From contig JBAQFA010000022.1 in NCBI GenBank assembly GCA_049287025.1, positions 48,779 to 112,778 on the forward strand: a DNA stretch of 64,000 nt. The letters are read 5' to 3'. Each line of letters starts with the position of its first letter. The first letter of the stretch is position 1. The stretch comes from UBA11710 sp049287025 (GTDB lineage Bacteria; Patescibacteriota; Patescibacteriia; Magasanikbacterales; UBA922). The translations under genes were made by a program, and so were the position numbers. The notes beneath the pieces are model-generated. The model saw only the letters and a program-made list of their open reading frames with translations, ran no database searches and was not told where the DNA came from. Shown here piece by piece: positions 56,533-64,000 of the stretch.

Positions 56533-57027
56533 TTATAAATATTCCTGACACGCTTTGAAATAATTTTTCAAATACGGATGGTCCGACAAAATTTCTTTGG
56601 ACCATTTATACTCTACCGACTGTTCATCTAATTTCACGGCTTCACTGTTTTCTATTTTCATTACAATGGCTGTACCGATATAATGAACATTTTCTACTGA
56701 AAAAGGATAAAAATGTCGATCTTCATTACTCCATTCGGCTGTGGAAAAAATTTCTTCAAAATATTGTGGTGAAATATAAAATATCTCTCCTTTTATGCCT
56801 GTTTCTTTTTCTAAAACGGCTTTAGCACCAGCTTCAATAGTTTCACCATTAAAGATTCTTCCTCCTGGCACCCACCATTCGCCTTTGGTTGGATTATTTT
56901 TTCTTTTTATCCAAAGGAATTCATCTTTTTCATTTTTTAAAATGATATTGACTGAAACCATTGGATAATATTCGACTGTTTTGGCAAAAACTCCAAATGG
57001 AGCTTTTCTATCTTTAGGAATTTTCAT
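56533..57027 (-). CDS. Nudix hydrolase, GDP-mannose hydrolase-like
   Basis: A 164-aa Nudix protein. The box reads GGRIFNGETIEAGAKAV then LEKETG: the RE pair of the canonical box is absent, as in GDP-mannose mannosyl hydrolases. WIKRKNNPTKGEWWVPGGR supports this. It probably hydrolyses a nucleotide sugar. ATG 57027 is preferred over an upstream GTG. Confidence 0.85.
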   Translation of the reverse strand: MKIPKDRKAPFGVFAKTVEYYPMVSVNIILKNEKDEFLWIKRKNNPTKGEWWVPGGRIFNGETIEAGAKAVLEKETGIKGEIFYISPQYFEEIFSTAEWSNEDRHFYPFSVENVHYIGTAIVMKIENSEAVKLDEQSVEYKWSKEILSDHPYLKNYFKACQEYL

Positions 57028-57054
57028 AGGCCAGTATTTTAGCACAAAAAAACA

Positions 57055-57074
57055 AATCCGCCAAATGGCGGATT
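57055..57074 (-). terminator. Terminator after the zinc-ribbon gene
   Basis: AATCCGCC / GGCGGATT stem, followed on the minus strand by TTTG and T7. Confidence 0.8.
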
Positions 57075-57084
57075 GTTAGTTAAT

Positions 57085-57336
57085 TCATTCTAACCAAGCA
57101 GGCATTTTTTTGATGTAATTTTCAGCAGCAATTTGCGCTTCTTCTTCGGATAAACCAAGTTCACCGACAAAATAAAAATCTCGACTACCAGAAATTATAT
57201 CTTCTTTTGGCCAAATTTCTCCAGTTTCATCACACACACAGTATCGACACAAATTCCATTTGGTATTATTTTTTTGTGGCTTATTATCTTTGTCTAGAGG
57301 TAAACCACAAGAATCACATTTTATTTCTTCTATCAT
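57085..57336 (-). CDS. Zinc-ribbon protein (PF12674-like)
   Basis: An 83-aa protein from MIEEIKCD (57336). CDSCGLPLDKD and CRYCVCDETGEIWP form the putative zinc ribbon; the rest is helical, with LGLSEEEAQIAAENY. Widespread, of unknown function. Confidence 0.75.
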   Translation of the reverse strand: MIEEIKCDSCGLPLDKDNKPQKNNTKWNLCRYCVCDETGEIWPKEDIISGSRDFYFVGELGLSEEEAQIAAENYIKKMPAWLE

Positions 57337-57383
57337 AGAATATATAATATTAAGAATATGTATATATTTTACCATAATAAATA

Positions 57384-57417
57384 AAAAACTCCAGCCATAT
57401 AGCTAGAGTTTTTGTTT
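57384..57417 (-). terminator. Terminator after the glutaredoxin gene
   Basis: AAAAACTCCAGC and GCTAGAGTTTTT pair at 11 of 12 positions. The gene at 57435 ends 18 bp upstream. Confidence 0.75.
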
Positions 57418-57434
57418 CATTACAACTATACAAG

Positions 57435-57665
57435 TTATAAACCCAAGGCCGTGTTAATTCTTGGTTTATCAAAACCAACAATAATCGTACCATCAATATC
57501 AATCACGGGCACACCCATTTGGCCTGATTTTTGAATCATTTCCTGGGCTTTATCTTGATCTTCACCGACATTATAGTCAACAAACTCTATTTTATTATCT
57601 TTAAAATAGTCTTTGGCCACATGACAATATGGACAGCTGGGGGTGGAATAAACTACTACGGACAT
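57435..57665 (-). CDS. Glutaredoxin-like protein (NrdH type)
   Basis: A 76-aa thioredoxin-fold protein, with CPYC at 11-14 and the TVPV-like cis-Pro segment GVPVIDIDG, then GFD. It reduces disulfides, for example of ribonucleotide reductase. Its promoter region contains a perfect DnaA box (57737-57745). Confidence 0.92.
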   Translation of the reverse strand: MSVVVYSTPSCPYCHVAKDYFKDNKIEFVDYNVGEDQDKAQEMIQKSGQMGVPVIDIDGTIIVGFDKPRINTALGL

Positions 57666-57728
57666 ATTTTTTATGTTAATTAATTAAACTAAGTACATAT
57701 ATACATAGTCTATACTATTAAAAATATT

Positions 57729-57745
57729 GTTCAATCTGTGGATAA
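57729..57745 (-). promoter_or_regulatory. DnaA box joined to a -35 upstream of the glutaredoxin gene
   Basis: TTATCCACA (57737-57745), two bases, then TTGAAC (57729-57734) on the minus strand. A clear -10 at standard spacing is not obvious. Confidence 0.4.
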
Positions 57746-57822
57746 ATGTTTTTCTAAAAAACCACCCTATAATATAAAGTGACCAAGCTAATTTGGATAA
57801 AAAATATCCGCGAACATAAACT

Positions 57823-59004
57823 CTATATAAATATTATCAAACTTAGATAGGTAATAAACATATACATCTGGTAAAAATAACGGCTCTGAAAGTCAGTAAA
57901 GGTTGGATCAAAAAATGTAAAAGACAGCCAAGCAATTGCCAATAGGAACAAAGATAACTTGAATATTTTTCTTTTTAGAAAAATTATTTTTAATTTGTCT
58001 CGAAAAAAATTGATGTAATAAAGTATAATTTTTCCGGACAACGGCCAAAAAAATAAAAGTGGTAAAGCAAAGATGCGCGCCTCTTGCGCCCGCGCAGTAA
58101 AAAATGCAATCGGTGTATTGATGATGATAGCACCTAAAAAGGCGTACCATAAGTATTTTTCGGATTCACTTAAACTAAGTTTGGCTTTTTTTATAAAATT
58201 ATAAAATATAATTATACTTGGCAATAAAACTAAAGTTATACCAATAATACTCTCTTTGGTATATTGCCAATCTTTAATATTATAACGCCATTCTAAAAAA
58301 CGCTCTTGTTCCAGATACTTTATACTACCTCCAAGCTTTCCTGTAATGTTTGAAAAAACCCAATAATAGATAAAATATATACCAATTACAACTAATAAAC
58401 TAATTAGCACTTTGCGAAAGTTTATTGAAGAATGAAAATAGGCCACAAGCAAAAAAGTTGGAATAAGAAACAAGCTTGTCTCTCTTGTGATCGTGGCAAG
58501 CAGTAATGCCAAGGTAAAAAATATATACTTTTTTCTAAATAAAAAAATTAAACTGGATAATAAAAAAACATACTGTATTGGCTCATCATAAGTGTGCATA
58601 TTTGAACCAAATATGAACAAAATATTAAAAGTTAGATAAAATCCTATGATTGACAGCCAAGCTAATTTTGAGTTCAAAAATATACGAGCACAGAGATACA
58701 CCAATATTCCATCTAATATTATGAAACTGGCAAATACTGCAATCAAGCCGTAGGCAATGGGTACGTTAAGAAATCTATTTAAAGAATCCACCGCCAAGTT
58801 CGTCAGTGGACGCATAGCAAATACAGGATGGCTAGTATGAAGATAAAATCCACTGGCTAAACGTTCGGTATTTATACCTGGGAAATTTCTGTCATAGCCA
58901 TTAAATGTGCTATTTATGACAAAAATATTAAGCAAAAATATAAGTCCAGTAAAAATGACTGAAATTAGAATTGCATAAGAGAAATCTAATCGTTGTCTCA
59001 CCAT
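57823..59004 (-). CDS. Polytopic membrane protein, probable GT-C glycosyltransferase
   Basis: A 393-aa protein with about ten hydrophobic helices. An early loop of about 40 residues with NGYDRNFPG and a later HTYDEPIQY, and TITRETSLFLIP, resemble GT-C-like membrane transferases or polymerases, but I cannot name the family. It may act on a lipid-linked sugar at the outer face of the membrane. Confidence 0.6.
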   Translation of the reverse strand: MVRQRLDFSYAILISVIFTGLIFLLNIFVINSTFNGYDRNFPGINTERLASGFYLHTSHPVFAMRPLTNLAVDSLNRFLNVPIAYGLIAVFASFIILDGILVYLCARIFLNSKLAWLSIIGFYLTFNILFIFGSNMHTYDEPIQYVFLLSSLIFLFRKKYIFFTLALLLATITRETSLFLIPTFLLVAYFHSSINFRKVLISLLVVIGIYFIYYWVFSNITGKLGGSIKYLEQERFLEWRYNIKDWQYTKESIIGITLVLLPSIIIFYNFIKKAKLSLSESEKYLWYAFLGAIIINTPIAFFTARAQEARIFALPLLFFWPLSGKIILYYINFFRDKLKIIFLKRKIFKLSLFLLAIAWLSFTFFDPTFTDFQSRYFYQMYMFITYLSLIIFI

Positions 59005-59041
59005 AATAATGCGATTTAGATATACTAGCTTTAGTATATTT

Positions 59042-59080
59042 ATTTTAACACCAGTTAGACTTTGGTCAATCTGTGGATAA
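59042..59080 (-). promoter_or_regulatory. Promoter of the GT-C-like gene with adjacent DnaA box
   Basis: TTATCCACA (59072-59080), two bases, -35 TTGACC (59064-59069), 16-bp spacer, -10 TAAAAT (59042-59047). Same arrangement as at 28.8 kb. A further perfect box, in the same orientation, is at 59106-59114. Confidence 0.6.
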
Positions 59081-59152
59081 AATCATACCAAAAAAGTATA
59101 ACAAATGTGGATAAAAAGTTGATAAGATAACCTTTTTATCAGTTTAGACATC

Positions 59153-59181
59153 TTGACAAAACCATTTCTAAGACATTATAA
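59153..59181 (+). promoter_or_regulatory. Promoter of the + strand micro-gene
   Basis: -35 TTGACA (59153-59158), 17-bp spacer, -10 TTATAA (59176-59181). It faces away from the GT-C-like promoter and drives one of the few rightward units. Confidence 0.7.
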
Positions 59182-59231
59182 AGTACTATATACTTAATAT
59201 AAGTTGTTTTAATTCATTAACAAAAACAAAT

Positions 59232-59306
59232 ATGAAAAACAAAAAAAGGCGTAGTTTGGAAGATTTTTTGAAAGAGTTAGGTATTATAGAAAATATTTAT
59301 GGGTAA
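59232..59306 (+). CDS. Candidate 24-aa basic micropeptide
   Basis: MKNKKRRSLEDFLKELGIIENIYG: a basic head and an amphipathic helix. The unit has a consensus promoter and a strong terminator (about 255 nt transcript). A second open frame, 59299-59451 (50 codons, hydrophobic end), overlaps it but runs through the terminator hairpin. The transcript could be an RNA regulator instead. Function unknown. Confidence 0.4.
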   Translation: MKNKKRRSLEDFLKELGIIENIYG

Positions 59307-59403
59307 GATTCTAAATTTTCTAATTAAGCCTTATGTTTCACTTTACAACCAAACTTATATCGAGATTTGGTCAACAAATGAAACCAAAAGCAAACATGGA
59401 AAC

Positions 59404-59439
59404 AAAAAATCACTATTGTCGATCGGGCTAGTGATTTTT
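59404..59439. terminator. Bidirectional terminator at 59.4 kb
   Basis: AAAAAATCACTA / TAGTGATTTTTT, a 12-bp stem. It ends the + strand micro-gene and the minus-strand nuclease gene. Confidence 0.85.
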
Positions 59440-59476
59440 TGTTTTTTATAAAAAAGTTTAAAGGATCCAAATATAA

Positions 59477-60238
59477 TTATATTTCTAACACATCCATCAC
59501 TACCTTTCTATAAGTACAATAATCACACTCTTTATTTGGATTGGGCAATTTATCACTCATTAGACATTCATATGCTTCAATAATAGTTTTTTCTACCCAA
59601 TCATCACTACCTTCATAAGGAATAAGTGTGATATCAAATTCTAATTTACCGTCAAAAGCTTCTTTATCAGTATCACCATTACAATAAACAAAATAGCCTG
59701 TATTAGAAACTTTATAACCATTTTGACGAAGGAGCCATTGATAAACCTCCATTTGTCGTTTATAACCATCATGCCAAGTATTATTCAATTCTGTAATGGC
59801 TTCTTGTTTGCTCGTGGCTTTATAATCTACCACAATATATTCATTATCAGAATTGATCCAGAGATCATCAATCGCACCGGTGATTGTTATACCAGTTTTG
59901 GGATGAACATATTGAATGCCGGTAAAATTATCCCGCCATTCATTTAATTTTTCATGAGGAGCGGGTACAGCATCAATGTTATACTTTTCTTGCAGAGGGT
60001 GCTTCTGATTTTTCGCGCGGTGAATATCAAATTCTTTTTTGAGTAATGTATCTACCGCTGAATTGAGATTGAAAGGAAACCCTGGGGGTCTTTTTACTCC
60101 CAATTTATTATCAATATAAAAACAACGTGGACACTCTACAAACAAATCAATTTTTGAGCGACTTAGTTTCCAATTATTTTTTTCACCCGGCACAAAATTC
60201 CAATTTTTGCCACGTGGGACTTTGTAATATTCTGACAT
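59477..60238 (-). CDS. PD-(D/E)XK nuclease (RecB/Cas4-like)
   Basis: A 253-aa nuclease. SRSKIDLFVECPRCFY starts it, GAIDDLW and IVVDYKATSK give the catalytic Asp and DxK, and CDYCTYRK ends it. The four Cys, two at each end, may hold an Fe-S cluster or zinc as in Cas4. There is no CRISPR array or other cas gene nearby, so repair is the likelier role. Confidence 0.85.
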   Translation of the reverse strand: MSEYYKVPRGKNWNFVPGEKNNWKLSRSKIDLFVECPRCFYIDNKLGVKRPPGFPFNLNSAVDTLLKKEFDIHRAKNQKHPLQEKYNIDAVPAPHEKLNEWRDNFTGIQYVHPKTGITITGAIDDLWINSDNEYIVVDYKATSKQEAITELNNTWHDGYKRQMEVYQWLLRQNGYKVSNTGYFVYCNGDTDKEAFDGKLEFDITLIPYEGSDDWVEKTIIEAYECLMSDKLPNPNKECDYCTYRKVVMDVLEI

Positions 60239-60241
60239 AAA

Positions 60242-60490
60242 TTATTTTTTACTCATTTTTTTAAAATAAAAAGTAGTTAACATAGTACCGACCACACAAC
60301 CGAGAGTATATATAATCAATATATTTATATTGGCAATATCCTCTACAAAAATACGCAAAACATAATACCAAATCACAATATTTATCGCCGTAATTATACC
60401 ACTTAATAAAACCTTATCATCTGCTACTACCTTTGTCCAAGCTGTAATAATAATCATTTCCAATATGCCAATAAAAAATAACAATAACAT
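60242..60490 (-). CDS. Small membrane protein (82 aa)
   Basis: Three transmembrane helices (about 2-20, 28-47, 55-76) and a basic end. No family is certain; the start ILEMIIITAWTK recalls DUF5698/YebE-like proteins. It starts 60490 and ends 3 bp before the nuclease gene. Confidence 0.6.
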   Translation of the reverse strand: MLLLFFIGILEMIIITAWTKVVADDKVLLSGIITAINIVIWYYVLRIFVEDIANINILIIYTLGCVVGTMLTTFYFKKMSKK

Positions 60491-60552
60491 AAATAAAATT
60501 AATAGTTAAACTCGTTTTTAATGTTTTTATTATACTGTAAACAATATATTAA

Positions 60553-61077
60553 TCAAATATCTAGCCCCCTGATATGTTTTCGTCTTTCTTTATGATCAGG
60601 AATTGTTTTGGCGACCAAATTCCAAAACTTTTTACTATGATTCATCTGCTCCAAATGACACAACTCATGCACCACGACATAATCAACCAGTTCTAATGGT
60701 AAAAAAAATAATTTATAATTAAAATTTAAATGTTTTTTCGTAGAACAACTCCCCCACCGAGTTTTTTGTCGACGGACAACTACTCGGTTATATTTAAAAT
60801 TATAAAATTGATTATAATATTTTAATCTTTCGGTAATTAATTTTTTTGCTCTGGCTTGGCAAGAGTGAAAACTAGGTAGAGCTGGTTTGTCTTTTTTAAT
60901 TTTATTTTTTGTTTTGGCTAATTGCTCGACAATCCAGGCTTGTCTATCTAACACAAAATTCTCTATAACTTTTTTTGTCACCCATGATGGCGCAGTGACA
61001 ACAACTTGACCATCGGCATGAACTAGGATTTTTATAGAGCGAGATCGTTTGTATTTTTTTATTGTGTAGTCAAACAT
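60553..61077 (-). CDS. YgjP-like (DUF45) metallopeptidase-fold protein
   Basis: A 174-aa protein with HELCH (137-141) and a third His in NHSKKFW (147), plus RWGSCSTKKHLNFNYKL, the pattern of YgjP/WLM-like zinc proteins. Substrate unknown. Confidence 0.88.
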   Translation of the reverse strand: MFDYTIKKYKRSRSIKILVHADGQVVVTAPSWVTKKVIENFVLDRQAWIVEQLAKTKNKIKKDKPALPSFHSCQARAKKLITERLKYYNQFYNFKYNRVVVRRQKTRWGSCSTKKHLNFNYKLFFLPLELVDYVVVHELCHLEQMNHSKKFWNLVAKTIPDHKERRKHIRGLDI

Positions 61078-61106
61078 ATTATATATTCCACCTCTTCAAA
61101 TCACTA

Positions 61107-61149
61107 AGAAAGGGATTCTTCGTCGCCTAATGGCTCCTCAGAATTACAG
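61107..61149. repeat. Half family-1 repeat at the flavoprotein stop
   Basis: AAAGGGATTCTTCGTCGCC and GGCTCCTCAGAATT. It encodes the last residues (ILRSH) and stop of the flavoprotein gene. Confidence 0.65.
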
Positions 61150-62383
61150 ATTTACCGACAGTGTAACCAGTACTCCAAGCCACAGTTAGATTATAACCAC
61201 CAGTAATACCATCTATATCTAATATTTCGCCAGCAAAATATAAATTATTTATTAATTTTGATTGCATGGTTTTGGGATCAATTTCTTTTAGACTAACTCC
61301 ACCACTCGTGACAATTGCTTGCTCAAATCCCATATCACCCACCACGGTTAATTTTAAACTATGTAATATTTCTAATATTTTTTTTCTCTCTTCTTTACTA
61401 ATACTATTGGCTAATTTTTCTGGATCGATCTTTGCTAGATCTAACATGACATCTACAAATTTACTGGGCACAAAATTATTCCAAATATTTTTAATAGTTT
61501 TCTTACCATTATTATGAAAGATTTTTTGTAAAAACAAATCTAATTGTTTTTCATCTTGCTTAGGTTTAAAATTTATTCTCAATTCTACAACACCACTCTT
61601 TCTTGCTGTAACAACATGTTTGCTCAAATTCAAAATCATGGGACCACTAATGCCAAAATGAGTAAACAAAATATCACCAATTTGTTTAGTAATTTTTTTA
61701 TTTTTTTGATAAAGACTGACTTCCACATCACTAAAACTTAAACCTTGTAAATCTTTTACAAACAATTCATTAATTTTTAAAGGTACAAGTGAAGGAATGG
61801 TTGGAATGATAGTATGACCAAGGTTTTCTGCAAAAGTTAAACCATCACCAGTGGAACCAGTCCCTGGATAGGATAAGCCTCCAGTGGAAATTAATAAATT
61901 ATTTGTATTAAATATTTCTCCACTTTCAAGCTCAACACCAGTGATACTGGTTTTATCTTTAAAAATATTTTTTACAATGGCCAAAGTTTTAATTTCTACT
62001 TTATTATTTTTCAAATAATTTTCCAAAGAGTCAACAATTTCCTCGGCTAAATCACTTTTGGGGAAAACTCGTCCATCATCTTCAATTTTTAATTTAACAC
62101 CCAAATTTTCAAAGAAATTCATGATTTCCTGTGGAGGAAAATTATTTAGAGCGGAAAATAACCAAGCGCCATTGTCACCATAGGCTTTGATTAATTCTCT
62201 AATATTTGATTCAGCATGAGTAAGATTACAACGTGTATGACCAGAGATTAAAATCTTTCTTCCTAATTCTTTATTTTTTTCCAATAACAAAACTTTGGCA
62301 CCGCGCTTACTCGCTATACCAGCGGACATCATACCAGCTGCGCCACCACCGATTATGATTAGATTATAAACTTTCTTATGCAT
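61127..62383 (-). CDS. HI0933/YhiN-type FAD-dependent oxidoreductase
   Basis: A 418-aa flavoprotein. IIGGGAAGMMSAGIASKRG is the FAD dinucleotide motif, SGHTRCNLTHAE and STGGLSYPGTGSTGDG are family hallmarks, and FAGEILDIDGITGGYNLTVAWSTG is the C-terminal FAD motif. The true substrate of the family is unsettled. Confidence 0.93.
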   Translation of the reverse strand: MHKKVYNLIIIGGGAAGMMSAGIASKRGAKVLLLEKNKELGRKILISGHTRCNLTHAESNIRELIKAYGDNGAWLFSALNNFPPQEIMNFFENLGVKLKIEDDGRVFPKSDLAEEIVDSLENYLKNNKVEIKTLAIVKNIFKDKTSITGVELESGEIFNTNNLLISTGGLSYPGTGSTGDGLTFAENLGHTIIPTIPSLVPLKINELFVKDLQGLSFSDVEVSLYQKNKKITKQIGDILFTHFGISGPMILNLSKHVVTARKSGVVELRINFKPKQDEKQLDLFLQKIFHNNGKKTIKNIWNNFVPSKFVDVMLDLAKIDPEKLANSISKEERKKILEILHSLKLTVVGDMGFEQAIVTSGGVSLKEIDPKTMQSKLINNLYFAGEILDIDGITGGYNLTVAWSTGYTVGKSVILRSH

Positions 62384-62388
62384 AATTT

Positions 62389-62781
62389 TTATTTAAACCA
62401 ATTTAAAATATAAACGCTAATCATGGAAACCAAACCACACAATACTGCACCCCAGATCATATCAACTATACTTATTTTCCAAGTCCAACCATTTAGAGTG
62501 GCCATATTAGTCATATCATATATACCATAACTAATAAAACCAAACAATGCTCCCCAACCCAGAGCCTGTAATGAGGTGTTTACCTTTGGCAAAATAAAAA
62601 ATATAATTCCTAAAACTAAAAATAAATAAGCTAAACTAACCGCCAACCAGTTTACTTGTGTGCGCATCAATAAACCGAGATTTGTTTTATAAAATTTATT
62701 AGCTACACCCAAGAGCCAAATTCCATCCAAAATTAAAAAAACTGGAACGACGACAACAAATTGTTTTAGAAAATTTATCAT
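62389..62781 (-). CDS. DUF2177-family membrane protein
   Basis: A 130-aa, four-helix protein from MINFLKQF (62781); upstream in-frame residues come from a family-2 repeat. FLILDGIWLLGVANKFYKTNLG and YGIYDMTNMATLNGWTWKISIVDMIWG are typical of DUF2177. Function unknown. Confidence 0.85.
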   Translation of the reverse strand: MINFLKQFVVVVPVFLILDGIWLLGVANKFYKTNLGLLMRTQVNWLAVSLAYLFLVLGIIFFILPKVNTSLQALGWGALFGFISYGIYDMTNMATLNGWTWKISIVDMIWGAVLCGLVSMISVYILNWFK

Positions 62782-62827
62782 ATAGAATAAAATTACGTTT
62801 TTTAAATTAAAATGTTTTGTGAGACTA

Positions 62828-62863
62828 ACGACCCCCTCCAACTCCCCCTTGTAGGGGGAGAGC
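62828..62863. repeat. Family-2 repeat after the YibE/F gene
   Basis: CGACCCCCTCCAACTCCCCC and TTGTAGGGGGAG. It is 4 bp from the YibE/F stop. Confidence 0.65.
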
Positions 62864-62866
62864 TGC

Positions 62867-63976
62867 TTATTTTTTATTTTTCAAAAAATAAACTGCTAGT
62901 AAGGTTGTGATAGGAAAAGCGAGAGCTAAACCAATGCTACCAGACAAAGTCCGAACAATTTCTGTAGCAATGGCTTCGTTATTAATTACAGCCACAAAAC
63001 TTGTACCAGCATTTTTATACAAACTAAACAAAATTAACAATGGCAAAGATGCGCCAGCATAAGTAAGAAACAGGGTGTTGACCATAGAACTAAGATGTGT
63101 GCGACCAATTTTACTACCAGTTTTTATTATTTCTTTATTTGAAAGTCCAGGATTTAATCTTTTTATTTCGGAAATAGTTTCAATTTGACCCAAGATCACA
63201 TCATCCAACACACCCAATGTACCAATCAAAATCCCAGCTAATAATAAACCGCGAAAATCTACTATACCACTGCCAGTCCCAACCAAAAAAGTCGTATCTT
63301 CCGAAGCAAAACCAGTTAATCGTGTTAGATGAACAAAGATCCAAGAAATAATAAAAGTTAGAGACAAAGAAATAACCACACTGACAATGGCAATGTGAGT
63401 TTTTTTGTTCAAACCTTCAGTGACATAAATAATAGAGAGTAAAATAAAAAATGCGCCAACCAGAGAGATCAGTAAGGGGTTATGTCCAGACATTATCAAG
63501 GGAATAATAAATTTTATAATAACAAAAAATGTAATAAGTAAACTTAATAGCGATCTAATGCCCTTGCCCCGGCCAATTAGAATAATAATAATGGCAAAAA
63601 TTCCCGCTAATAAATACAAATAACCATCTCGAACATATTGCACAATATAAAATTGATCTACTCCGTCAAAATCTTTTTCCCATGTCACCATCACTTTTTC
63701 TCCTGCTTTGTACGCATTTTGACTAAGAACATCAATATCGCTAATGCCATTATAAAAAAACTCTTTATTTTTCCAAGTACCACCCAAGCCTTTTAATCTA
63801 ATATTTTGTTGAATTGCCGTACTACCATCATCACGAGTAATAGTTTTTTCTTCTACAATATTTAAAATCTTGGCTTTGAAAGTTTCTGAGGGTAAAACAA
63901 CATTATCAGTTTGGGCAAAAACAAAATTAGGGATAAAAATTAAACTGAGTAAAATTGTTAAATAAAGTTTTTTCAT
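62867..63976 (-). CDS. YibE/F-family membrane protein
   Basis: A 369-aa protein: signal peptide (1-21), an extracytoplasmic beta domain (about 25-115) and about eight transmembrane helices with LLAGILIGTLGVLDDVILGQ and RTHLSSMVNTLFLTYAGASLP, which mark the YibE/F family. Its role is unknown; transport is supposed. Family-2 repeats lie on both sides. Confidence 0.9.
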   Translation of the reverse strand: MKKLYLTILLSLIFIPNFVFAQTDNVVLPSETFKAKILNIVEEKTITRDDGSTAIQQNIRLKGLGGTWKNKEFFYNGISDIDVLSQNAYKAGEKVMVTWEKDFDGVDQFYIVQYVRDGYLYLLAGIFAIIIILIGRGKGIRSLLSLLITFFVIIKFIIPLIMSGHNPLLISLVGAFFILLSIIYVTEGLNKKTHIAIVSVVISLSLTFIISWIFVHLTRLTGFASEDTTFLVGTGSGIVDFRGLLLAGILIGTLGVLDDVILGQIETISEIKRLNPGLSNKEIIKTGSKIGRTHLSSMVNTLFLTYAGASLPLLILFSLYKNAGTSFVAVINNEAIATEIVRTLSGSIGLALAFPITTLLAVYFLKNKK

Positions 63977-63981
63977 ATTTT

Positions 63982-64000
63982 TAGCTCCTCCCCTATAAGG
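63982..64000. repeat. Family-2 repeat, cut by the window end
   Basis: AGCTCCTCCCCTATAAGG, the same left end as the copy at 12563. It lies just upstream of the YibE/F gene. Confidence 0.6.

Noticed and set aside
57700..59240. Chromosome origin (three DnaA boxes within 1.4 kb, AT-rich).
   Set aside because: No dnaA, dnaN or gene-strand divergence at this point, and the boxes are explained as promoter-adjacent elements.
59299..59451. A 50-codon frame overlapping the 24-aa micropeptide as a second gene.
   Set aside because: It runs through the terminator hairpin, which encodes its hydrophobic end; kept only as a remark.
59477..60238. Cas4 of a CRISPR system.
   Set aside because: No other cas gene or array is present; free-standing proteins of this type are common.
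1..64000. UGA recoded as glycine, as in some CPR groups (SR1, Gracilibacteria).
   Set aside because: Conserved genes show no in-frame TGA, and rsmI and atpF end with TGA.
1..64000. tRNA or rRNA genes.
   Set aside because: No cloverleaf with a TTCRA loop or rRNA block could be found in any spacer by eye.

Overview
The window is 64 kb of AT-rich, gene-dense bacterial DNA read with the standard code (TGA is used as a stop). Small proteins, very short spacers, a scarcity of clear Shine-Dalgarno sites, a transmembrane MurF next to FemX, a RecB/Cas4-like nuclease, GxxExxY and DUF721 proteins, and no biosynthetic pathways fit a Candidate Phyla Radiation (Patescibacteria, probably Parcubacteria-like) genome. 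The assignment rests on gene content only; there is no rRNA here. I found no tRNA, CRISPR array, prophage or transposase.

Layout. Two genes on the + strand (a 5'-truncated M23 peptidase and a HAD phosphatase) meet about 60 kb of almost uninterrupted minus-strand genes at 1575-1960. This convergent gap holds a Xer/dif-like site. From left to right the minus-strand genes are: ftsQ and an Ldh2-like oxidoreductase; an envelope cassette of alpha/beta hydrolase, MurF-like ligase, DegT aminotransferase and FemX-like transferase (4574-9222); asparaginase-like protein, serS, cytidine deaminase, a RdgB-Nudix fusion, a cytidylyltransferase, GxxExxY, lysS and greA; mreB-mreC-mreD-PBP2 (15849-20285); proS; a 1025-aa UvrD helicase-nuclease; a cluster of tiny Cys-rich genes (28.6-29.3 kb); a CPA2 antiporter homologue; a six-gene hydrogenase-4/complex-I-like operon (30738-37927); a GC-rich cassette; a complete F-type ATP synthase operon (39037-46573); tatD, cvpA, metG, rsmI; an IscR-IscS-IscU iron-sulfur operon with two ferredoxin-like proteins (50564-55294); then nucleases, Nudix, glutaredoxin, a membrane glycosyltransferase-like protein, a + strand micro-gene (59.2 kb), a YgjP-like metalloprotein, a flavoprotein and YibE/F.

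The most striking system is the hydrogenase-4-like complex. Its membrane ion-channel subunits keep their key Glu, Lys and His residues. The large subunit, however, has Ser or Asn at all four NiFe-ligand cysteines, and the small subunit has lost three of its four cluster cysteines. No electron-input subunit is encoded. It looks like a redox-silent, ion-translocating relative of complex I, placed between the ATP synthase and an antiporter homologue that itself lacks the usual Asp pair.

A second theme is repeats. A palindromic family of about 70-145 bp occurs at least 14 times. It sits in spacers, in four of the ATP synthase operon spacers, and in frame inside three genes (twice in the helicase), and it supplies stop codons or last residues of others. 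A second G/C-run family and many spacers made of short reiterated words add to this. Promoters with near-consensus TTGACA and a TATAAT-like -10 are easy to see; three of them carry a DnaA-box-like TTATCCACN two bases upstream of the -35.
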